This document shows positions 36,638-44,516 of a DNA stretch of 64,000 bases, one piece after another; the stretch's first letter is position 1; the number at the start of each line of letters is the position of its first letter. The notes beneath the pieces were generated by a model that saw only the letters and a program-made list of their open reading frames with translations, was not told the DNA's origin and made no database searches. The position numbers and the translations under genes are program-made. The DNA lies in NCBI GenBank assembly GCA_963826795.1, contig CAWGYT010000024.1:192594-256593 (forward strand), given 5' to 3'. The DNA comes from CAWGYT01 sp963826795. GTDB taxonomy: Bacteria > Planctomycetota > Planctomycetia > Pirellulales > Pirellulaceae.

Positions 36638-38433
36638 CGAAAACTCCAGACGGTCTATCAAAGGACGAAAACTCCAGACAAAAAACTCCAGACGGTCTAT
36701 CAAAGAAAGCTCCAGACCCGCCACTCGATGCCCCTCACATCACCTTCTGCGCATTTGCCGTAAGTCGCCTCGAAAAAGAGACCTGACCCAATAGTGTTCG
36801 GCACGGGTTTTGCTGAGCCCTGTTTTTTTTGAAGATTGGGCTTGCTAGCTATCTTCGGATGCGTCATTGTATAGGGCATGTCAGACAAGTCCACGCAGAA
36901 AGAGAAGATCAAAGAGTCGGATATCACCGGGCTCAAATACTTCGCCAAGCTGGCGCCGCTGCTGGAACGTTTGCATGACGACGGATGTGAGAGAGATCGA
37001 GCGAACCGCCGCACGCTGCATTACGACCAGTATTGCATGCTCCTTTTGCTCTATCTCTTCAACCCGATTGTTACGTCGTTGCGGGGCATTCAGCAGGCCA
37101 GTGAACTGAAGAAGGTGCAGCGTCAGTTGGGTTGTGCCCGTGCCTCGTTAGGGTCGCTTTCCGAAGCGACAAGTGTCTTCGAGGCGGAACGACTCAAGGA
37201 AATCATCGCCGAACTGGGTGAGCAGCTTCAGCCGCTGGCTCACGACCGGCGGCTCGTTGATATCCAACAGACGATTACACTCGTCGATGGCTCGGTGATT
37301 GCTGCGTTGCCGAAGATCATGGAGGCCTCCTGGCGCAAAGCCGATTGCGGCAGCGGCTTAGTGAAGTGGCGACTGCATACGCACTTCGAGTTATTGCGTG
37401 GTGTGCCGACTCGCATCGATGTGACACCCAATGGCGGTGGCGAATATGATGAACGAGCGGTTTTGCAGGCGACGATCGCAAGTGATTGCCTCTACGTGGG
37501 GGATCGAGGCTATGCCAAGTTCTCGCTGTTCAACAAGATCGTCTCGGCAAACAGCAGCTATGTGTGCCGACTGCGAGACAATAGCGTTTGGGAAACGGTG
37601 GAAACGAAATACCGCAACGACGATGCGGCCATCGACGAAATCATCAGCGAAGAAATCGTGACCTTTCCGAAGGCGAGTAACGAGAGCCGTCCCGACCACC
37701 GTGTTCGTGTGATCTGTGTCCGCATCAATCCTCACACGAGTCGCGGCAAGTATCGCGGTGGTTCGAGCGGAGTCGACAGTGACGGAATCCTGAGAATCGC
37801 CACGAACCTGTTGGATGTCCCGGCCGAGACGATCGCTCTGATATTTTCCGAACGGTGGGCGATCGAGATATTTTTCCGCTTTTTCAAGCACATCTTGGGG
37901 TGTCGCCACCTCCTGAGCCACGACCAGAACGGCATCGAGATCCAGACGTACTCCGCGATCATCGCGTGCATGCTGATCGCCCTCTGGACGGGCAAGAAGC
38001 CGACGCTTCGCACCTACGAGATGATCTGCTTCTATTTTTGCGGTCTGGCGGACGACGATGAGTTGATGAAGCACATCGAAAAACTGAAGTCACAGGACGC
38101 ATAGGGAGCCTTTACGATCATGCTCTCTATGGCGTTCGCTGCTGCGCACGCGGCACCCACCATACGTGATCTTCCCGTCTACTTCCCTCCCAATATCTCT
38201 GTGCTCGAGCTCGCCAAACCGTAAAATCTAGCGTCGTCCACGCCAGCCAGCCTGGACGCAACGACTGTGCCGAACACTATTGGGTCAGGTCTCTTTTTCG
38301 AGGCGACTTACGGCAAATGCGCAGATGGTGATGTGAGGGGCATCGAGTGCTGAGCCTGGAGCTTTCTTTAATAGAACGTCTGGAGTTTTCTGGTCTGGAG
38401 TTTTCTGTTTGATAGACCGTCTGGAGTTTTCGT
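36638..38433 (+). mobile_element. IS4-type insertion sequence with long inverted arms
   Basis: A transposase gene lies between two inverted arms of about 165 bases (about 36638-36804 and 38267-38433). The innermost 20 bases are a perfect inverted repeat (36785-36804 and 38267-38286), reading GTGCCGAACACTATTGGGTC on the right. Further out the arms are imperfect and carry AAAACTCCAGACGGTCTATC-like repeats. The remnant at 35875 begins at the CCAAT...GGCAC segment, so the mobile unit proper may be the inner 1.5 kb (36785-38286) with the outer arms part of older repeats. No clear target duplication was identified. Confidence 0.75.
36878..38104 (+). CDS. IS4-family DDE transposase
   Basis: 408 residues. 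The DDE core is recognisable: LVDGSVIAALP (first Asp), LYVGDRGYAKFSLF (second Asp) and ALIFSERWAIEIFFRFFKHI (Glu, in the Y/R-E-K-like region of IS4). The N-terminal half (LKYFAKLAPLLERLHDDGC, LLLLYLFNPIVTSLRGIQQA) is helical and fits the DNA-binding part of this family. The frame is intact, so the element may be active. It lies within inverted arms described for the insertion sequence. Confidence 0.88.
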   Translation: MSDKSTQKEKIKESDITGLKYFAKLAPLLERLHDDGCERDRANRRTLHYDQYCMLLLLYLFNPIVTSLRGIQQASELKKVQRQLGCARASLGSLSEATSVFEAERLKEIIAELGEQLQPLAHDRRLVDIQQTITLVDGSVIAALPKIMEASWRKADCGSGLVKWRLHTHFELLRGVPTRIDVTPNGGGEYDERAVLQATIASDCLYVGDRGYAKFSLFNKIVSANSSYVCRLRDNSVWETVETKYRNDDAAIDEIISEEIVTFPKASNESRPDHRVRVICVRINPHTSRGKYRGGSSGVDSDGILRIATNLLDVPAETIALIFSERWAIEIFFRFFKHILGCRHLLSHDQNGIEIQTYSAIIACMLIALWTGKKPTLRTYEMICFYFCGLADDDELMKHIEKLKSQDA

Positions 38434-38476
38434 CCCGCGGCCGCACTCGTCGACCCGAGACACCCGGATACCCCGC

Positions 38477-38550
38477 GAGCCAAACGCAAAGTAGACCGTC
38501 TGGATCTTTGCGGCGAGCCAAACGCAAAGTAGACCGTCTGGATCTTTGTG
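38477..38550 (+). repeat. Tandem pair of 38-base units with AGACCGTCT
   Basis: Two near-identical units each contain GCGAGCCAAACGCAAAG followed by TAGACCGTCTGGATCTTTG. They fill the space between the right IS arm and the duplicated lipA fragment. Confidence 0.75.
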
Positions 38551-38551
38551 C

Positions 38552-38655
38552 TCGCCGAGCTGGAGGAGGCCGCCAGGGGAATGGGATTCGAACAGGTTGC
38601 CAGCGGTCCGTTCGTGCGAAGTAGCTATCACGCCCGCGAGATGGTGGACGGTTAG
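38552..38655 (+). pseudogene. Duplicated 3' fragment of lipA
   Basis: Encodes the last 34 residues of lipoyl synthase (LAELEEAARGMGFEQVASGP onward), with a stop codon at the same place. Within the coding part the differences from lipA are synonymous except at the last codon (Ala to Gly). It lacks all radical-SAM motifs and has no start, so it is a gene fragment. The homology to the lipA locus continues to 38712, where an intact dispersed repeat follows. Confidence 0.85.
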
Positions 38656-38690
38656 CCGCGGGTGGGGCGACCCGTGCCTCCGGTGTTCCG

Positions 38691-38738
38691 CCCCCTCATC
38701 CGGCCTTCGGCCACCTTCTCCCGCGTTGGGGAGAAGGG
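38691..38738 (-). repeat. Dispersed palindromic repeat, copy C
   Basis: Intact, reversed copy of the element at 5556-5602. It lies directly behind the lipA 3' fragment, in the place where the real lipA locus has a copy truncated at 35876. Confidence 0.85.
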
Positions 38739-38863
38739 ACATGCGGCGGAGGGGGTGGGGTGAGTCGATGAGATGGAAGGCGTCGGACGGAAAGGGGCGT
38801 TGAGGAATCCCCCCGAGGTTGTTACCTCTCCCGTGTCCGTGAGAGGTCGCTGCGAGAGGGGGA

Positions 38864-38931
38864 GGGCAAGCAGCGGGTGAGGGCAAGCAGCGGGTGAGGG
38901 CAAGCAGCGGGTGAGGGCAAGCAGCGGGCAA
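38864..38931 (+). repeat. 17-base tandem repeat, four copies
   Basis: The unit GGGCAAGCAGCGGGTGA is repeated four times, the last copy ending CAA. Just upstream (38825-38850) is an ACCTCTCCC...GAGAGGT hairpin of the dispersed kind. The rest of the gap to 39115 has no supported gene. Confidence 0.8.
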
Positions 38932-39115
38932 ACGCCGGCGACGGCCGGCCGGGGGTCGCCGGTTGTCGGGTCGATTGCAGACTCGGTTGGAATCGGCCAA
39001 CATACAAGCTGGCGGGAATTGCGTTCGCAGTTTCCGCGGGCTTAATTCCCGCGGACCCGCTTCGAATTGTCCTCGCGCAGATCCGCAAGCTTAATCGCCC
39101 TGGGGAAGTTTTTCC

Positions 39116-40333
39116 GTGAGTTCTGCCTTGCCCGCTGACCGAGAAAGGGACGCAACCAGCCATCCGGCGGTGCTGGCCGTACTCGCCTGTGTGGCGGCGG
39201 GAATCGCGGGCTATTTGTTGACCGTGGCTCTCGGTCACCAGGGGCTGCCGGTGGGATGTGGGGAGGAAGGCGGCTGTGCGGAGGTTCTTACCAGCCGCTG
39301 GTCCTCGGTTTGGGGAGTGCCCGTCAGCGGTTTGGCCTTACCGTTGTATTTGGCGTTGGCTGCGGCGGCCGCTTGGCCACAAGCGCGTGGGTCGGGCACG
39401 GTCCTTCGCTTCGGCTCGGTCGTGCTTGTCCTGGCGGCGGGCTGGTTTCTCGGGCTGCAGGCGTTCGTGCTCGGCGCTTTCTGCCCTTGGTGTGTGGCCG
39501 AACACGTTTTGGGGCTGGTGATCGCACCCTGGGCTTGGCGTGTCGCTGCCCGAAATCAGCGCGGTCGGGTGGATCACCGCCCGGTGGATCAAGGCCCGGT
39601 GGATCACCGCTCAGTGGATCACCGCCCGGTGGCGTTGGCGGGGTTGGCGAGTGTCGTGGGGCTTGCCGCGCTGCAGATCCTGGGTCCCTTGCCCCACACG
39701 ACCATCCGCCTGGCCGACTCACTTTCGGAGGCGACGGCCGACCGGGTCACCCTGCTGCAGGGCGGGCTGCAGCTGGATCCGCGCGACGAGCCGCGGCTGG
39801 GCGAGGTGTCGGCGAGGCATTCGCTGTACGTGATGTTCGATTACTGTTGTCCACATTGTCGACGGACGCATGATTACCTCACGCATCTGATGGCCGAGCG
39901 TCCCGGCGAATTGTCGGTCGTTTGTTTGCCGACGCCCCGTGACGCCGATTGCAATCCGGAAATCACCGAAACCGAATCGCGATTTGACGACGCGTGCGAG
40001 CTGGCGACGTTGGCCTTGGGCGTCTGGACAGTCGATCCAGCCGCGTTCGGGGAATTTGATCGTTGGCTTTTCGAGTCGGCGCGACCCCCGACGCTGGCCG
40101 ACGCTCGGGCTCGAGCGGAACAGCTGGTCGATCCGGCGGCCTTGGACGGGGCGCTGTCGGGTCCCGAGTCGCGGGAGCGGATCGCTCGCAATGTTGCCGC
40201 CTACAATGCGAGCCCGGCCGAATACCTGCCCGTCCTGATGGCCCCCGGTATGGATCCGATTGTGGGGCGGCCGGAAAGCCAGGACGCGCTGTGGACACTG
40301 CTGCGGCGCGACTTGTTTCAATTGCCCGAATAG
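39116..40333 (+). CDS. VKOR-DsbA-like fusion, thiol oxidation
   Basis: 405 residues. The N-terminal membrane domain is a bacterial vitamin K epoxide reductase homologue: loop cysteines Cys48 and Cys54 (GCGEEGGC) and redox pair FCPWC (Cys123, Cys126) within four to five helices. After a linker of VDHRP-like five-residue repeats and another hydrophobic helix comes a thioredoxin/DsbA-like domain with CCPHC near residue 244. The fusion would oxidise exported proteins and pass electrons to quinone. Start is GTG with a GGGGAAG stretch upstream. The linker repeat is encoded by a 15-base tandem repeat at about 39565-39630. Confidence 0.85.
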   Translation: MSSALPADRERDATSHPAVLAVLACVAAGIAGYLLTVALGHQGLPVGCGEEGGCAEVLTSRWSSVWGVPVSGLALPLYLALAAAAAWPQARGSGTVLRFGSVVLVLAAGWFLGLQAFVLGAFCPWCVAEHVLGLVIAPWAWRVAARNQRGRVDHRPVDQGPVDHRSVDHRPVALAGLASVVGLAALQILGPLPHTTIRLADSLSEATADRVTLLQGGLQLDPRDEPRLGEVSARHSLYVMFDYCCPHCRRTHDYLTHLMAERPGELSVVCLPTPRDADCNPEITETESRFDDACELATLALGVWTVDPAAFGEFDRWLFESARPPTLADARARAEQLVDPAALDGALSGPESRERIARNVAAYNASPAEYLPVLMAPGMDPIVGRPESQDALWTLLRRDLFQLPE

Positions 40334-40389
40334 CGGTCCCCCAATGCCCCTCGTGACCTGCGTTGCGCGAGTCAGAAAAGAGAGACCTG

Positions 40390-41415
40390 ATGGAAACCTC
40401 GTTGCGGCGTCTGGACGATCGGGATCTGCAGTTGCTGGAGGAGGCGGGCCATGGGTTCGCAGCGCTCAAGCAGGAAATCGGCAAGGTGATCATTGGCCAA
40501 GATGAAACGGTCCGGTTGGTCGTGGCCGCGGTTCTGTCGCGGGGGCATACGCTGATCATCGGCGTTCCCGGTCTGGCCAAGACGCTGCTGGTCAAAACGC
40601 TCGCTCAGGTCCTCGATTGGTCCTTTCGGCGAATTCAATTCACGCCGGATATGATGCCGGCGGACATCATTGGGATCGAGCTGCTTCAAGAGGATGCCGT
40701 GGGGTCCGGCCGCCGGATGCAGTTCGTGCCGGGGCCGATCTTTGCGCACATTATTCTGGCCGACGAGATCAATCGGACGCCGCCCAAGACGCAGGCGGCG
40801 CTGTTGGAGGCGATGCAAGAATACACCGTCACGAGCATGGGGAAGCCGCATCGGTTGGAGGAACCGTTTATCGTCTTCGCGACCCAGAATCCGATTGAGC
40901 AAGAAGGGACCTATCCCTTGCCGGAAGCTCAGCTGGATCGCTTTATGTTCAGCTTGTGGATGGACTACCCTTCCGCGGACGAGGAAGAGGCGATCGCGGT
41001 TTCGACGACCGAGTCGATGCCCGAACAGGTTGAGCGCGTGCTGACGTTGCAGCAAGTCGTCGCGTTTCAACAGCTCGTCAGACGGATGCCCGTCTCGGCC
41101 CACGTGGCCAAGTACGCAGTCTCACTGGCAAGGGCGACGCGTCCGCACACGCCCGACGCGAGCGCCTACACGCGACAGTATGTGACCTGGGGCGCGGGAC
41201 CGCGCGCGAGCCAATACTTGTTGCTAGGCGCCAAGGCGCTCGCGGTTCTGGACGGACAGCCCGCGGTGTCGGGACATCACGTGCGCCAGGTCGCGTCACT
41301 GGTGTTGCGTCATCGGATCCTCCCGAACTTCCACGCGACGGGGGAGGGCATCACGTCGCAAGACATCGTCCAGCAGATCGTGAGCGAGACGGCCGAACCC
41401 GTGTATCAGGGCTGA
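40390..41415 (+). CDS. MoxR-family AAA+ ATPase
   Basis: 341-residue cytoplasmic AAA+ chaperone-like ATPase. Walker A is GVPGLAKT, Walker B IILADEINRTPPKTQ, and the family signature is ATQNPIEQEGTYPLPEAQLD. MoxR proteins act with vWA proteins to mature or assemble partner complexes. It is the first gene of a tight cluster with DUF58, BatA-like, vWA, DUF4175 and DUF4159 genes. The ATG at 40390 follows a GAGAGA stretch. Confidence 0.92.
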   Translation: METSLRRLDDRDLQLLEEAGHGFAALKQEIGKVIIGQDETVRLVVAAVLSRGHTLIIGVPGLAKTLLVKTLAQVLDWSFRRIQFTPDMMPADIIGIELLQEDAVGSGRRMQFVPGPIFAHIILADEINRTPPKTQAALLEAMQEYTVTSMGKPHRLEEPFIVFATQNPIEQEGTYPLPEAQLDRFMFSLWMDYPSADEEEAIAVSTTESMPEQVERVLTLQQVVAFQQLVRRMPVSAHVAKYAVSLARATRPHTPDASAYTRQYVTWGAGPRASQYLLLGAKALAVLDGQPAVSGHHVRQVASLVLRHRILPNFHATGEGITSQDIVQQIVSETAEPVYQG

Positions 41416-42387
41416 GTGGCGCGCACGACCGCCACCGAGGCCTCCGTCGCCGGCCTCGTCTCGCAATCCAGGGCCGATCTCATGCAAACTCAATCCGGAC
41501 TCGATCGCAAACACCTCGACCTGGCGGTGATGCAGCGCCTGGCACGGTTCTCGTTCATCCCGCGCCGCTTCCTCGAAGGGCGCTACACCGGTCGCCACGC
41601 TTCACCCCAACGAGGCCAGAGCGTCGAGTTCCGTGACTATCGCCAGTATCTGCCCGGTGACGACATGGGGCAGGTGGATTGGAAAGTCTATGGGCGCACC
41701 GATAAGTTCTATGTTCGTCTCTTTGAGCACGAGACCGAGTTGACGGTGACGCTGCTGGTCGATGCTTCCAGCTCGATGAGTTACGATCCGCGGCGAGGAG
41801 ACCGCAAGTACGATCACGCCTGTCGCCTGGCCGCGGCGCTCGGCTTTGTGATTATCCGGGGCCAGGATCGTGTCGGCTTTGGGCTGGCGCGTGACGGTCT
41901 GGTCGACCATCAACGGCCTTCCTCCGCCATGGCTCAGCTACGGCAGATGCTCGAGACGATGGAGAATCGTCAGCCACGTGGCCAGGCGAACTTGGCCACG
42001 GCATTGGAACAACTGGCCGGCAACCTAAAGCGCGGCGAGATCGTGATCGTGTTCAGTGACCTGTGGGACGACCTGCATGCTTTCTACACGGCGGCCTCAC
42101 AGATTCGGCATCGCGGCGGGGAACTGATCGTGTTTCACGTCCTGCATGGTGACGAGCTGGAGCTGCCACGGTGGAGCGACGCGGTGTTGATTGATTCCGA
42201 AACGATGGCACGGATGCATCTTAATTTAGATGATGTCCGAGGCGACTATGCGCGGAAGCTCGGCGAGCATCTGAGCCTGATCCAGCGCAGCTGCAAACAG
42301 TTTGAAATCCAGTATCAGTTCGCGCCGATGACGGAACCGTTTCAGCAGACCCTCGAGCGTTATCTCGCACGGCGCGTGTCCTCATGA
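41416..42387 (+). CDS. DUF58 protein (MoxR partner, vWA-like)
   Basis: 323 residues. The DUF58 core reads FIPRRFLEGRYTGRHASP, VEFRDYRQYLPGDDMGQVDW and RLFEHETELTVTLLVDASSS, with a MIDAS-like DASSSMS. DUF58 proteins are the standard partner of MoxR ATPases. Start codon GTG directly abuts the MoxR stop. Its stop overlaps the start of the next gene by four bases (ATGA), showing translational coupling. Cytoplasmic location is expected because no membrane helix is seen. Confidence 0.9.
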   Translation: MARTTATEASVAGLVSQSRADLMQTQSGLDRKHLDLAVMQRLARFSFIPRRFLEGRYTGRHASPQRGQSVEFRDYRQYLPGDDMGQVDWKVYGRTDKFYVRLFEHETELTVTLLVDASSSMSYDPRRGDRKYDHACRLAAALGFVIIRGQDRVGFGLARDGLVDHQRPSSAMAQLRQMLETMENRQPRGQANLATALEQLAGNLKRGEIVIVFSDLWDDLHAFYTAASQIRHRGGELIVFHVLHGDELELPRWSDAVLIDSETMARMHLNLDDVRGDYARKLGEHLSLIQRSCKQFEIQYQFAPMTEPFQQTLERYLARRVSS

Positions 42388-44515
42388 CGATCTTGGCATA
42401 CATTTCGTTTGCCTTGCCGGCCATGTGGGCCGGGTTGGCCCTGATCGGATTTCCGATCGCCGCCCATTTGCTGAATCGTCACGCGCGGACTCGCCATTTC
42501 TTTCCCACCCTGCAATTGCTGCAGTTGGCGGTGGCCGAGCAAGCTCGGCAGATGAAGCTTCGTCGTTGGTTGCTGCTGGTGTTGCGTTGCGTCCTCATCG
42601 CGGCCCTGGTGGCGGCCTTCGCGCAGCCCGTGTGGCGCAAGAACCAGGCCGCGGCGATCGCGGCCGGGCAGGGGAATGGCGTGGTTCTGGTGATGGATGC
42701 GAGTGCCTCGATGCGCGTGGCGCAGTCCGGAGCTCCCCGCTGGGAGATCGCGCAGGGGATCGCGGATCGAATCCTCGCGGATCTCCGCGGCGGACTCGAT
42801 GTCGCCGACATTGTCCTGGCCGACGCTCAGCCCGACGCCGTATTTCGGGAACTCAGTCCAAATCTGCCCGCCTTGCGACAGGAGCTGAAGCAGTACTCGG
42901 CCACGTGGGAGCGGGCGGACGCCGTGGCCGCTGTTCGCCTGGCCGGCCAGTTGCTTCGAGATCATCGGGGTCCGAAACGCCTCGTAATTCTCTCGGACCT
43001 GCAACGGACCAGTTGGCTGACGATTGTCGAGCAGCGGCTGTCGGAAAACCTTCCAGCGGGGACCACGTGACGGTCGTCGATTTGGAATCGCCCCCGATCG
43101 ACAACTTGGCTCTCCAGTCACCACGGCTCAGCCCCCAGCAGCCGCTCGCGGGACAAGTTGTGACGCTGACGGTCGAACTGCATAATCTTTCTCGAAAGAA
43201 ACAACAGTCGCGAGTTCAGGTCCAGGTCGGCTCGCGCGAACTAGCGGCTCAAACCGTCGAGTTGCAGCCGCTGCAGCGCCGCGAGGTTTCGTTCGAGTCG
43301 CGGCAAGATCAGGCGGGTTTCGCGGAGGTCACGTTTCGCATCGACCAAGATGGTTTTTCCGCCGACAACCAATGTTATGCCGTGGCCCGCACCGTTCCCG
43401 GGATCCCGGTGGGTTTGCTGAGCGATGACGATCCGCAGCGGACCGGTTCGGCCAGTGCCTATCTGTCACTCGCTTTGGCTCCGCACGGTGATCGCAACGA
43501 TCGTTTCGCCGTGCGGCATTTCACTTCGCGCGACCTGGCCGCGGCCACCGCCACGGAGCTCGCGGCGAATTCGGCGATTTTCGTCGGCTATCTTGGACCG
43601 CTCGCACAACCCGTTGCCGAGCGGTTGGCTGAATATGTCAGGCAGGGTGGTGCGTTGGTGGTCTTTTGCGGCGAAGGGCCCGTGCGGCGTAACCTGCAAA
43701 CGCTGGATGCGATCGTGCCCGAGGGCTGGCTTCCGTGGATTCCGGGGCCCCGACTGGATCTCCAGCGGCGTCGTGAGGCGGCGCGGATCACCGCCGGGCG
43801 ATGGCGGTCCAGTCTGCTCCGAGAATTCGACTTGGCCAGTCAAGTCGCACTTGGAGAGATCCGCTTCGGGCGACTCTGGGATGTGGTTCAAGTGTGCGCG
43901 GAGTCGGAGGTGTTGTTGACCTACGACCGGGGACTCCCGGCGCTCGCGACCCGGCGGTTTGGCCTGGGTCAGGTGGTCTTAGCCAACTTCAGTCCCGCGG
44001 CCGAATCGAGTGACCTGGGAAAATACGGCTCGTTCGTGGCGCTGATGCAAATCATGGCCCAGAACCTGCGGACCGCGGATTTCGTGGCGAACCCGAACTG
44101 GGCCGGCCTGCCGCTGACCCATCACGTGGACTATGTCGAAAGCCCAGTCGACTTGCAGTTGGTCGATCCCGCCGGATCACCGCTGGCCGCGACGGTGACC
44201 GTACAGGGTGAGGGGGTCGAGCTGCATTTTCCCGCGGCGCGCGAGCCGGGATTCTATCGCGTGCGGGCCGGAGGGCGCGAGATCGACAGTTCGGCCGTTA
44301 ACCTGGATCCTGCCGAAAGTAATCTGCAAACGCTCTCGGCCGAAGAACTCCAGACCGCCCTTAACCAAGGGTCGATTTCGGCCGATCGGTTGACGGAAGC
44401 CCGGTGGACGCAGCCGCTGGACCTGGAAGGCCGACCGCTGTGGGGCTGGATGATCGTTGTGGCCATGACCCTGGCCGGTCTCGAGATGTCGTTGCTGGGC
44501 TGGTGGAGACGATAA
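42384..44515 (+). CDS. BatA-like membrane vWA protein, one apparent frameshift
   Basis: Frame-corrected length about 710 residues. The N-terminus is the aerotolerance-regulator (BatA) type: WAGLALIGFPIAAHLLNRHA, then a second helix (LLLVLRCVLIAALVAAFAQP) and a partial vWA fold (VVLVMDASASMRV). The frame breaks near 43055, where SENLPAGTT-stop is replaced in the next frame by SSGDHVTVVDLESPP. One missing base (probably in a C run) restores it. The remaining half has beta-rich periplasmic character and a glutamine-amidotransferase-like segment (EYVRQGGALVVFCGEGP), ending with a transmembrane helix (WMIVVAMTLAGLEMSLLGWW). Confidence 0.82.
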
Positions 44516-44516
44516 C

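Noticed and set aside
38552..38655. A second lipA gene
   Set aside because: Only the last 34 codons are present, without radical-SAM cysteines or a start, so it is a fragment.
38864..38931. A CRISPR array (also considered for 11917-12012 and 18511-18600)
   Set aside because: The units are contiguous, with no spacers of unique sequence between repeats, and no cas genes are near.
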